Shown here: piece by piece, positions 36,396 through 46,333 of the stretch
Numbering within the stretch: position 1 is the stretch's first letter
Layout: each line of letters begins with the position of its first letter
Origin: Kingdonia uniflora
Lineage: Eukaryota; Streptophyta; Magnoliopsida; Ranunculales; Circaeasteraceae
Direction of reading: 5' to 3'
NCBI GenBank assembly: GCA_014058105.1
Contig: JACGCM010002885.1
Coordinates: 868,001-932,000 of the forward strand
Length of the DNA: 64,000 bases
Translations under genes and position numbers: made by a program
Notes under the pieces: model-generated
Database searches by the model: none
What the model was told of the DNA's origin: nothing
The model's input: the letters and a program-made list of their open reading frames with translations, nothing else

Positions 36396-37018
36396 CGACG
36401 TTCTATTGGAATTTTTACAGCATGCCACCAAAGGGTAGAGGCAAGTTACCCACAACGATAGGGAGGAAGATTGTACCAACGGCCTCTCTAAGAAAGAGGC
36501 TCAATGAGGAGCGAGACGATCCATCGCATCCGAAATATAATAACCCACCGCGGGTTCCTGCGAAAAGAAGAAAAACCCGTTCGGCTAGGGTACCATTGAG
36601 GGATTCCTCAATAAGTGGCAGTCTCCCACGTGTGTCAGTCACACCTGAAGAGGAGTCTAGTAGTACCTCCGATTCCCAAGGAGAGTCTGCAGAAGACTTT
36701 AGGGGAGAAGACGCTGGTACACCTAAAACCCAATCTAGTACGGATTGAGTCCCTTATGCAAAAGACAAAGATCTTCCATCTACAAAAGTTCAACAGGAAG
36801 AAAATTTTCATAACCCTACCGTAGAACAACAAAGAACTGCAACAACAAAAGAAGTTCTCCCTGAAAGAAACTCAAAACAAGAAGCTGGGGAATATTGCCC
36901 AAGGGACCCTTTTCTTTTGACGAGCTTTGCGACCCACCGCGCCAAAGCTCTAGTTCTTGGACAGGTACACAGGACAAACCAATCTCATCAACTTTTTCTC
37001 TTATATGAAATTCTTAAA

Positions 37019-37112
37019 AATTGTCAAATTCCAAGACAATTAATTGTCGAATTATTGAACATTCGACAATTAATTGTCGAATTATTGAACATTCATATGA
37101 ATTCAACAATTT
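37019..37112. repeat. Palindrome cluster 2 (PMD-OTU intron 1)
   Basis: GACAATTAATTGTC at 37035 and 37065 (30 bp apart), each followed by GAATTATTGAACATT, plus a degenerate copy at 37105. They lie wholly inside intron 1. Confidence 0.92.
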
Positions 37113-38161
37113 CTATTGTACTTTTTCTTTGTGACAATGACACATGGGTTTCTATTTTACTTACAGGACCTAGGCTGTCTGCGTGTCTATCACCACAACC
37201 CTTCGTGGGAGCTTGGGAAAGAGATCGAAAGAGTTCAAAACATTGTGAATGTTTGGGGTTTGGGCAGGATTGGAGCCATCTTCTACAAGCACTACAACTC
37301 TGCGCTGATTACAGCCTTCGCTGAGCGGTGGCATCCAAAGACCAACAGTTTTCACTTCAAGTGGGAGGAGATGACTATCACCTTGGAGGATGTGTCCAGG
37401 TTGATTGGGCTGAGAGTTGACGGCGACCTCACTATCGTGAAGGGGGCGTGGGGCGCTCTCGCTGTTAAAGAAATGTGGAGGAAATGTATGTATCTGCCTG
37501 ATAGCGTTTACCCAGATTTGAAAGTTGGGGGCCAGGGAATATCTCTTTCCCTGAAGAAGATAGCCAAATTCTTTACTGGGAAGGTTGGGACAAATGCCCA
37601 CGACAGCGCATCTGCTTCCTCTATCAGGTTGTCTTCCCGTATGGTTGGGAAAGCCTATGTGCTCTACGTTCTTGGTTCTTTTATGTTCCCTACCAAGAAA
37701 GGGACAAATGTATTAGTAAAGTATTTTAGCTTCTTTCAGGACCAGCACGTAAGTAAACCATGGTCATGGGGGGCTGCGACATTGGCACACCTCTACTACA
37801 GTTTAGGTGCTTCATCAAGGGTCAATGCAAAGGGGCTTGCGTGCTGTACTACATTGCTAGAGGTCAGTTTGAAGTTTATTTGTTTTTGTTTATGTTGTTT
37901 ACTTTATTTGTGGGCGATTGAAGTTGAAGTTTATTTATTTTGACAGTCGTAGATCTTTGAACATTTCCCGAAGCTGCCTGGTATTCCAACACGCAATGAA
38001 TCCGGTGCTCTTGAGTTCTGTACAAGGTGGTGTTAGAGTAAGACGACCAGCGTGCAAACTGGTTCAGTTGCCTTGGCAATATTTTGAGAAGCTTTGGATA
38101 GTTACAAGGTTGAAGATGTAAGTTGAAACCTTGTTTTCTTGTTTTCTTAATTTTTTCAATA

Positions 38162-38358
38162 AGTGTCGACTTCGGCGAAAAATTCTTTTTTTGTCGACAG
38201 CATATAATTCGGCAATAAATTGTCTTGTTAGATAAGTCGACAATTTATTATCGAATTCATACAATTCGACACTAAATTATCGAATTGTCTTGTCGAATTT
38301 TGAAAGAGTTCGGCAATTTATTGTCGAACTCTTTCAAAATTCGACAATTTATTTCACT
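38162..38358. repeat. Palindrome cluster 3 (intron 3)
   Basis: Copies start near 38209, 38237, 38266, 38310 and 38341. A larger palindrome of about 50 bp (38291-38343) joins two units: the spacer GAAAGAGTT on one side reappears inverted as AACTCTTTC on the other. All are inside intron 3. Confidence 0.9.
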
Positions 38359-39120
38359 GTATTTATTTAACTACCTAATATATCTGCAATTTATGTTTTA
38401 GGTCGTCTTTGACCCGTACGTAGAGAAGATGGAGGACAAACATATGTTCGAAGAAGTGGCTAGCTTCACAGGTCTCCTATGTAGTCCTGAACATAAAAAA
38501 CCATATTATCCTGATCGAGTACAGCGACAGTTCAACCGAAGGTAACCTGTGCCTCGGGATCCTGCTTTTGTTGAAAACAACGGCTTGCATTTTGGTGATA
38601 AAACAGACCCATATAATCCGAAGTATGATTGGGGGGATTTATTCTCCGAAGAGAAATGGAGGGACTCTATCACTTTGATGAGGGGTAGGAAAGTCCACGA
38701 TGGGATGCCCGTTTGTAGTGAAGGATACTTTGAATGGTTCAATTCAGTTTCCTTCACCAAACTTTGCCCAGATGTTGTTAATCTTGGCGAAGATGCGGAT
38801 TACGACGGAGTGAGGGTATTGGGGGCAAGCAGTGGTGTTTCCCAGAGGGAGGATGTGAGTATTTGATTGTACTTATAGTATTTTAGGTATCTTTCATCAT
38901 TCTTCTAATAATTCGGCTCTACTATTTTATAGGTTGAGGTGCTGCAGAGCCAAAATGAAGGTGGTGGAGGACCGACTGAGGTGGTAGAGGACCCGGCGAG
39001 GTCAGTTTTGGTGCAAGCATTTGAAGCGAAGGTGTGCACTCTAACAAACTTTCTTCAATACATATATTGAGAAGTGAATTGCCTCTAAATAACTTTGTTA
39101 CTCGCTTGTTACTATTACAG

Positions 39121-39468
39121 ACAAGTGAATATGCATTTTTGATGGAGGTAACCGGAAGAATGCAAGCAGACATTCAAGCGGAGAATCTTGCCAACTCCAT
39201 CTGTGAGAAGAAATTGAATGAAAAGGTATTTGTACATGTTTTAGCATTCCCTTCCTTACGCGGTTTTTATAGATGTCATAGGCATTCCTAGTCACTTTCT
39301 TAAATATAAGTTTCTTATCAGACATTGAAGTGTGAAACGAATAAGAAATTGCTAAAAGATCTGACATTGGAGTGCGAGTCGACTAAGAAAATACTAGAAG
39401 ATCAGAGATTGGAGTGCGAATCTAATAAGAAATTAGTAAAAGATCTGTGTATGCAACTTGCAGCACAA
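39121..39468 (+). other. Coiled-coil exons with threefold repeat
   Basis: Exon 6 (35 codons) and exon 7 (49 codons) of the PMD-OTU gene. Exon 7 contains three near-copies of a segment of about 16 residues: LKCETNKKLLKDLT, LECESTKKILEDQR and LECESNKKLVKDLC. The heptad-like leucines and charges indicate a coiled coil, so the protein may dimerise. The repeat shows recent internal duplication. Confidence 0.8.
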
Positions 39469-39660
39469 GTAAGTACTATTACTCCCAAAAAGAAACAGTT
39501 ATTATTTCCTGACACATGTACTCATTTATGATTAATAACAGGTGAATAAGAATGAAACATTGGGCAAGATTAATGACAAGTTGATGGAAGAAGTTTATGT
39601 GCACCAAATAGAAGTACCCTTACCTGTGAGTATGAAATATTACAAGAAACTCAACTATCA

Positions 39661-39702
39661 AAATCTATTCGAATAGAAATCTTCTTATTCGAATAGAAAC
39701 TC
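39661..39702. repeat. Pair of TATTCGAATA palindromes (intron 8)
   Basis: CTATTCGAATAG and TTATTCGAATAG have TTCGAA at 39668 and 39688, 20 bp apart. The same palindrome with a 20-bp period occurs at 62526-62701, outside MULE-1. Confidence 0.8.
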
Positions 39703-40185
39703 ATGATTATCTTTTTGTTCCATCTTATATATAGAAATAGGAGAAATATAGTACACTAGAGCTATATGTCCTTTATGATTTATTTCATAATTATCTTTTT
39801 CTGGCATTTGTGTAGCTAAACATGGTTCCACACTTAGAGGAGAACGTCGGAGAAGCTCAAATGTGGAAACAGAAGTACGAAGAGTTACATGCAAAATTTG
39901 AAGAAACTCAAAAGAGATTGAGTGAGATAGATAGGAATGTAAGTTGATTTAGGCAATGGTCATTGACGAGACATTTTGTATTCATGTACATTGTTGCGGT
40001 TGTTTAATTTTATGCTTGAGGATAATTTTTATGAAACATTGAAGTAATCCCATGTAGACATTGATACTAAATTGTTTATAGAGATTATCCCTATATATAT
40101 GCCGTTTGGAATCTTGATCAAACTAAAGTTCTCCTATGTAACACTTAATTGTAATTGTAAAATTAGTAGTGTGGAGACATTATTG

Positions 40186-40390
40186 TCGAAGTCGACAATA
40201 ATGTGTCTATTCAATATTTATTTGACGAAATCTATTGTCGTAATTGTCGAATTCGACAATAATTTGTCGAATTGTTAGAAAATTCGACAATAAATTGTCG
40301 AATTAATAGTTTTCGACAATAAATTGTCGAATGCATTAACTTTCTACAAAAAATTGTCGAAATAGTCTGAATTCGACAATTTTTTCCATG
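40186..40390. repeat. Palindrome cluster 4 (intron 9)
   Basis: TCGACAATAAATTGTCGA-type units begin at 40253, 40284, 40313, 40342 (degenerate) and 40373, with spacings of 31, 29, 29 and 31. Extra half-sites precede them from 40186. Spacer sequences differ between units. The cluster sits in intron 9 of the PMD-OTU gene. Confidence 0.93.
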
Positions 40391-40725
40391 AACCAGGTAT
40401 GCTAATTTTGTCTGTTTATGTATAAACCCATGATTTTTAGGAGAAGGTTATTCATGACAGGTGGCACGCCAAATACATCCACAAAACCGAAAAGCTGGTA
40501 AGTTGTACTGCGACTTCTAATTTGTTTTCACCAAATACTAATCATGTGGATCTAAATGACCCTAACAAACCAAATTGACGATATCCGAAGACATGAGATT
40601 CAACCTTGAAACTGATAATAATGAATGGGTGTATGCACCTTTGTCATCCTACGTTTATATTTTTGTTTTAAATTACTTTTGATTTAAATTTTAACTACGC
40701 TATTTTGGTCGTGTTTGCGTTATAG

Positions 40726-41634
40726 GGAGTGTGGCGTGTGACACTGAAAGACGCTATTGAAGGAGGGGATTTTGAAGATCCTGAAGACCCGACATACGAG
40801 GAACTAGGTATACAGTTTACTAAACTCTTAACAATTGCTCAAGAGGGTCCAAAGGGGGAATACAAAGATTACATAATCTTATCGGAAAGGGGGGAGTATC
40901 AAGAAATGATCGATTCAAGGTTGAAGAAGATTGATCATAAAACTAATCTAAGACAGAGTTTGTTTCAAACATTTAATTGTTTCCAACTGGATATACGTGA
41001 TGTTAAAAGAGATGGTAACACAACATTTAGGGTTACTGCGTCATATGCGTATCAGAGCCAAATAAAGTTCTCGAATATAAAGGTTTCCTTGTGTACCTTG
41101 ATGACGAAGAAATCTTCTTATTGGAAGGGCATTTTCAGTCAGAGGTTAGACGTAGCTTACACTGATTTGGGAGAGAGAAGGTACGAAACTTTGCTACGGG
41201 CCTTTAAGTTCGATGTTGTGTTTGTGGAATATTTGTATATGGGCTATTTGTTAGCAACATATTACGAGAAGGTGGCCATCTTCATCAGCAACAAGGAGGC
41301 CTTAACGTTCCTACCTATGTTTTGGCCGAAAGCAAACAACAAGATTACCAAAGAGAGGAGGTTTGAAAATATTCTTGTTGATAGTACGAAGTATTGGTGG
41401 GTTGGAATGACATCCGATGAAAACTTTGTGAAATTGAAGACCAAGTACCAATCACCTATTCCTCCGCTTTCTACACTGTGGTGGGCGCATGTGAAATTGG
41501 ATATTCCAGATGCTTTTGTGAAGCAATGTGTAAAGAACTATTTTGACGCGCCAAACAAAGCTTGGATGAAGTTGATGAAAGACAACAATGTTAACTCACT
41601 GGATTACAGCTTAAATGATTTGAACCTTTGTTGA
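40726..41634 (+). other. OTU-like domain exon lacking catalytic Cys and His
   Basis: Last exon, 302 codons, fully open. It aligns in pattern with OTU-type cysteine proteases found in plant Mutator-like elements: QLDIRDVKRDGNTTFRV, where the family has DGNC-x-FR, and GMTSDENFVKL, where the family usually has an EHF/EHW-type His. The would-be nucleophile is Thr (codon ACA, 41020-41022) and the His position is Asn (AAC, 41422-41424). Changing Cys to Thr needs at least two substitutions. The fold may be kept as a non-enzymatic ubiquitin-binding or structural module. Assignment is from memory of the family pattern, so moderate. Confidence 0.6.
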
Positions 41635-41693
41635 ATGTTGTATACATCTATGCAATTTTTATAGCTTGTGAAGAGAAGTACCTGATACAGAGA

Positions 41694-41960
41694 AATTGTC
41701 AATTTTATTATTAATTCGACAATAAATTGTTTATTTTATAGTTCTTCGACAATTAATTGTCGAGTTCCTTATTTTCGACAATAAATTGTCGAGTTAAAGA
41801 AACTGTTCGGCAATTAATTGTCGAGTTTACAGAAATGTGACAATTAATTGTCGAATTACTGTAAACTGGATAGATACTTTCATAGAAATTGTCGCACCAT
41901 AAACTTATTCGACAATAAATACAAAACTAAAATTTGGACAATAAATACACAACTCAAATT
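41694..41960. repeat. Palindrome cluster 5 (between the two MULE-1 genes)
   Basis: Units start at 41716, 41746, 41775, 41807 and 41838 (spacings 30, 29, 32, 31), followed by half-sites to about 41960. The cluster lies between the 3' end of the PMD-OTU gene (41634) and that of the transposase (42234). Confidence 0.93.
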
Positions 41961-42233
41961 TGGACAATTCAACAACAATAGTTACGATAACCACAATAAT
42001 CCCATAATTCGACAACAATAGCATGAACAACAACATTCTAACAGTAATAAAAGTCCCAATGATGTCTGTAATCTGCAATCATATCATCTTCAGCAACTTC
42101 CAACACCATGGTCGTCTAACTATGGCTCGACCCCATCCTGATTTGAAGCACCTAATTATGAAACAGGGGAAATAAATTAGTAATATTCAACATATGTTAT
42201 CGTAGAAGTTGTTGGGAAGTACTTATTTATAAT

Positions 42234-44665
42234 TTAACGATACTCACCAGCTTCTGCCTTTTGAAACAATAATTTCAATTGTGGGCAAGTGCGTTTGTCG
42301 TGGATGCCAACGACTCCACAAGCTTTGCATACCCTCTTCTTCTTCGCCACAGCTATCTCCATTCCGCCCTTCCATCTGCCACCTTTTTTGTAATCATCTT
42401 TTGCACGGCCTTTGGTTTGTACCACAAGAGGATCCAAAATAGGAGTTGAAGGCATCATAGGAGTTGAAGACATTATTGTCTCAGTTAATGGAGTCGACAT
42501 TAAAGGATCCGCGTCTGAGAGTTAAGTCAGAGATGCATCGTACGCATCTAGATGTGTCTCAAGCTCGTCCAGCCTTGAAATGGCATATTCGAAGTTTGCT
42601 TTATTATTTGATGCCCTCTCAAATAGGTTTGCTGCGCGAAGTGAAAGGTGGTTATGGCATAACGGTTTCCTCAAGTTATCTCTATCTAAGAAACTCTCGT
42701 CGTACGATCGCGAATATTTGTTTGCACCAATCTTTCACCTTGGTAGAATGAATGCATCTGGGATTTGGAGAACATCATATTTGGAGAAAATCTTGAAGAG
42801 ATGACAACATGGCAGACCTACATATTCGAACAACTTGCATTCACAATGGCCTGTCAGACTAGCCAAGTCTATCTTCAACTCAAAACTTTCAGGCGGTCCA
42901 CTATGTGACTTCACAAATATTTCTCGAACGTTTTCGTTTACGCTCTTTTCTATTGCTATGAACCGCACAATTTGATTGAATTGGTCTTCAACTTTATGAA
43001 AAATCTTCCTCGTATAAATCTTTGCTGCATGTTTTAGTAGAGCCTGATGAGGTCCGACTTGCCGATATCTATGTTCGGATTGGAAGTCCTCTTCTTTCTC
43101 TCTTTTAAATGTCTCTAATAGAGTTGTTGCATATTTTGTCACGAAACTGTATAGACCAGTTGAAGGAAGTAGCTAACCATTGAAGAAATTGTTTGTTGAC
43201 TCACTTCTTCCAGTAGTACTCATGCCAACATAGAAAGTACCTCTATTCCACAAAGGTATCCATCTTTCTCTGATATTAAATAAGCCTTGCATCAGATTGT
43301 TGTCATCAAGATTATGTTTCTTCATAAGCTCGACCTACCTTCTATCGAAGTCTATAAGATCGTATGTGTTGTGGATAATTGAATCTATATCACTCTTGAA
43401 TATAGATGGATCTCGATAAACATAACCAATCTTTTCAGGGTACTTGTGTATGATGTGCCATAGGCAGAGCCAATGCCTGGTATTTGGGAAGACCTTCGAC
43501 AAAATACAAATATTAGATAACACATATGGATTGTCGAGTATATGATTTTTGACAATTAATTTATGTTCGACTTCGTCAAATTCGACAAAATATTATCGAA
43601 TTCAGATACTTCGACAATAAATTGTCGAGTTTGTTCATAAGATTCGACAAAATATTGTTGAATTTAAAAACCTCGACAATAAATTGTCGACACAATATAA
43701 AATTCGACAATTTATTGTCGAGTTTGTTCATTTCGACAATTATGTAAGCTACAATTGTTGCCGAATTTTATACTGAGACTAACCTTGGGGATGGCGGCAC
43801 CCATTGCACATCTTGGTCAGTAATAATAGCCGTCAGGTAGTTATTGCTCATCGCATTTAGCCACGTATAGAATAACCAAGTAAAGGTGTTCTCTTGCTTA
43901 TTCCTCAACAAAGCACATCCAAGTTGAATTGTTTGGTAGTGGTTGTTTATTCCCGTAAATAGAGCGAATGACATCTTATAAACATTCGTCCTATACGTGG
44001 TGTCGAAAGTCACCACATCCCCAAAAGCCTCATATGCCATTCAAGATCGCCCATCTATCCAAAAAAAAAAAATTAAGTGCTCTGTCATCATCATCGAGTT
44101 GAATGTTAAAGTAGAACATAGGATCATCGACTTGTTTTTTCATGAACCAATCCAATGCAGCCTGCGCATCACCACTCGATATACGTTCCTTGTTAACTTT
44201 GGCTTTGTGGTTATAACAATCACGTTTGTTGAAGGTCTTGTCTGGGAATAAAGCAGGCACCTTGCTGACTGAGATATTGTGAAGCTCAAAAGTCTCTGTT
44301 AGGTTTTTTGCAGCTTCAGGGGAAAAATAATTAATCTTCATACGATGGTGGTTTCGTGGGGAGACAAGGTTGTGGTTATGAACATCTAAGAAACTCGTAA
44401 CAACATATTTCCTAAGATTTTTTCTCCAATTAATGTTCAAAGTCGTTTTACACCCGCATTGGTAAGAAGAACGCTTCTTCCCATATTGTTCACTTGAACT
44501 TGAAGTTTGGTTTTTCTTCGACAAACTGCTGCTCAAACAACAAAATGTTGCTCGTGTTATCTCCTCCGATCTTGGTCGTTTCTTGGAGTTGTGCTTCTTT
44601 GTCGAGAACCCTTTCGTCCATCCATATTTCTCATAGAATGAACTTACCTCATCCACTGTATCAAA
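42234..44665 (-). pseudogene. FAR1/MURA-type transposase of MULE-1
   Basis: Would cut and join the element. On the minus strand: a FAR1 DNA-binding N-terminus (about 44665-44040: VSSFYEKYGWTKGFSTKKHN, YVVTSFLDVHNHNLVSPRNH), the MULE catalytic core (GDVVTFDTTYRTN with Asp; AIITDQDVQW with Asp), then WLCLWHIIHKYPEKIG, GMSTTGRSESTNNFFNG, a SWIM finger (CECKLFEYVGLPCCHLF) and a C-terminal zinc knuckle (CKACGVVGIHDKRTC). An intron at about 43498-43782 holds palindrome cluster 6. Stops at the FAR1-core junction (near 44040), after IDFDRR (43335) and after NNFFNG (near 43170), plus a frame change, disable it. Confidence 0.88.
43526..43760. repeat. Palindrome cluster 6 (transposase intron)
   Basis: Units at 43582, 43611, 43644, 43673, 43704 and 43733 (spacings 29, 33, 29, 31, 29). 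The spacer GTTTGTTCAT occurs twice (43629 and 43721). The cluster is inside the transposase intron. Confidence 0.93.
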
Positions 44666-44996
44666 TACTTACCCTTCCTATGGTGTCTCCACAAACAAAG
44701 AATCGGCGGTACAATCAGGTGTTCTGGAACCCACACCCGTCGTAGGTTCATTGGCAGCCCTTGGTGGTGATTCATCTCCAATTACCCTTGACCAATCTAG
44801 TTGACATGAATCTTCCTTCTTATTATCCTGTCATATAGGAGGAATTATTGGATACAATTAATCAAAGACGAACAAATGGAATAAAAACTCACAGACAAGC
44901 ACCCACAAATGCAGAAGGAAGAAAACACTATTTTTCATAACAAAAACTCTGATTATATACGAATTATAAAAACTCTGATTTCATAACAAAAACACA

Positions 44997-45383
44997 TCAA
45001 TTTTCGCCTACATAATAGTTACAACCTAAACAGCCAGCAGGACAGGCTTTACCGTCCCTCACAGCGAGAACATCTTCTTCCCTCATGAACGTCTTGGCAC
45101 GTTTAAGCAGACTATCGACACGCTCTGGTGGCCACACAATATTGGTGTGCAACAGGCAATGGTACCTATAGTCCTCTTCCGACGCCTTTGCCTCTTCCTC
45201 GTTCATCCCCTCATAATTTGGCGCCACCGGTACCAGTGGCACAAAGTTAATGCATTTATCGGCCCAATACCGCCTGTACAATTCCCAATACTTGACATGC
45301 ATACGCCATTCATGACCTTCCTCACAGGATTGAGCCCTAGTCTTTACAATCTTATGAAAGTTAAGAAATAAGGGACCCTCAAG
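44997..45383 (-). CDS. Unassigned MULE-1 minus-strand frame
   Basis: Open frame with protein-like composition ending at 44997: HVKYWELYRRYWADKCIN, EEEAKASEEDYRYHCLLHTN and a Cys-rich end CPAGCLGCNYYVGEN. An in-frame TGA lies immediately upstream of about 45384, and the first ATG is internal. It is therefore either a spliced exon or a small separate gene. It lies upstream of the transposase on the same strand. I recognise no family. Confidence 0.4.
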   Translation of the reverse strand, partial: LEGPLFLNFHKIVKTRAQSCEEGHEWRMHVKYWELYRRYWADKCINFVPLVPVAPNYEGMNEEEAKASEEDYRYHCLLHTNIVWPPERVDSLLKRAKTFMREEDVLAVRDGKACPAGCLGCNYYVGEN

Positions 45384-45433
45384 CAATCACAACGGGCATT
45401 TATACGTTCAGCCAGAAAATACTATTGGCGGTT

Positions 45434-45650
45434 AAAAATTGTCGAATTTCATATTTCCTAGACAATTAATTGTCAAATTCTTATAAATTCAACAATTAAT
45501 TGTCGCCTATATCGAATTTGACAATTTATTGTCAAGGAAACTTGAATTCGATAATAAATTGTCGAATTCATACATAAATTCGACAATTTCTATCTCGATG
45601 AAATCTGGATTCGACAAATAATTGTTGAATCCAGATAAATGTCCAATAAA
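45434..45650. repeat. Palindrome cluster 7 (5' side of transposase strand)
   Basis: Units at 45461, 45491, 45520, 45550, 45582 and 45613 (spacings 30, 29, 30, 32, 31). Several carry point changes. The cluster mirrors cluster 1 in lying between a terminal repeat and the first minus-strand exon. Confidence 0.92.
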
Positions 45651-45974
45651 TAGCCAAATGTAGCACTAAAAATTGGGGGGAGGATACACCACTAACCTCT
45701 TCAATTTTTGTAGCAGTTATTGGTAGATTCGCCTCACGATTTCACTGAGCTGTATTCAAGCAAAATCAAGAACCTAGTTACCTCCGAGAAACCTAGTTTC
45801 TAGCAAATTCAATTGAATGATTAACCTCACGAAATACAGTTTCGACATGGTAAAAACAATGAGAGAGACTGAGAAAGCTTCGTACCTCAACGAGAAAGTA
45901 ATTCACTAGGAGATCGAGTGCCTGCAGCAAACGGCAGGATAGAAAACCCGCTGAAATTTGAATTTGAATCTTGC

Positions 45975-46169
45975 TGTACAAAGTGAGTGAAGAGACGAGT
46001 GAGTTGAGTGGAGAGAGACAGAGTTTTTTTTTTTTTTGCCACGTGGAAAAGAGAGAAAACTGAATGGGAGAGAGGGAGAGCTGAGTGGGCAGGTGAGTTG
46101 GCGAAATGAGTGGAGATGAGAGAGTGTAGGAGGTGTGTAACACAAAGAGATTGTAGGGGAATCCTCCCC
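45975..46169 (-). repeat. MULE-1 right terminal inverted repeat
   Basis: Reverse complement begins GGGGAGGATTCCCCTACA and follows the left repeat to its end. The right TSD TTTTTTGAA is at 46170-46178. Confidence 0.88.
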
Positions 46170-46178
46170 TTTTTTGAA

Positions 46179-46333
46179 TGCACTTATTCTTTGTTTATAT
46201 GGAAAGCTCTGCTCAAACTGCTAGGCTACAATAGAAATACAGGTAACTGGGATATGTCAACACTTTTAAGGTAAGGATGCCATAACAGGTATTAAAAAGT
46301 TAACTCTCAACTCTTTTTTCTATAATATTTTAA
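46179..46333 (+). pseudogene. Host LINE-type zf-RVT fragment, piece 2
   Basis: Continues the frame broken at 35597: CTYSLFIWKALLKLLGYNRN, then in broken frame KDAITGIKKLTLNSFFYNI. The fit to the end of a plant LINE zf-RVT module is good. It is cut at 46333 by the LTR element. Confidence 0.82.

Larger units (their letters stand above)
36422..41634 (+). pseudogene. PMD-coiled-coil-OTU-like fusion gene carried by MULE-1
   Basis: Eleven exons joined by GT-AG, phase-0 introns: 36422-36964, 37167-37862, 37947-about 38117, 38402-38854, 38933-39031, 39121-39225, 39322-39468, 39542-39625, 39816-39938, 40441-40497, 40726-41634. Exon 1 encodes a basic, Ser-rich N-terminus (MPPKGRGKLPTTIGRK). Exons 2-4 give the plant mobile domain (ERWHPKTNSFHFKWEEMTIT; SWGAATLAHLYYSLG; FEEVASFTGLLCSPEH). 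Exons 5-10 are a coiled coil with repeated segments. Exon 11 is OTU-like. In-frame stops at 36746, 37950, 38034, 38085 and 38543 disable the PMD half; exons 5-11 (about 507 codons) stay open. The domain combination suggests a transposon accessory protein; its role is unknown. Confidence 0.85.
35598..46169. mobile_element. MULE-1: 10.57-kb Mutator-like element with PMD-OTU gene
   Basis: Bounded by a perfect 9-bp TSD and long imperfect terminal inverted repeats. The left begins GGGCGACGATTCCCCAAC and the right, read inward, GGGGAGGATTCCCCTACA; homology extends for about 190 bp each side through CACTCAGCTCTCCCTCTCTC. Contents: a plus-strand PMD-coiled-coil-OTU-like gene (36422-41634) and a minus-strand FAR1/MURA transposase (42234-44665). 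These converge on a 600-bp gap. A small unassigned minus-strand frame lies near 45000-45380. Seven clusters of a 30-bp-period palindrome fill its non-coding parts. Both genes have stops, so this copy needs help in trans, if it is mobile at all. Confidence 0.93.

Noticed and set aside
36160..45650. CRISPR array, because of about 30-bp repeat-spacer periodicity
   Set aside because: The DNA is eukaryotic, the spacers are only about 12 bp, the repeats are true palindromes with drift, the clusters sit in introns and no cas genes exist. The regularity is reported as a finding without the CRISPR label.
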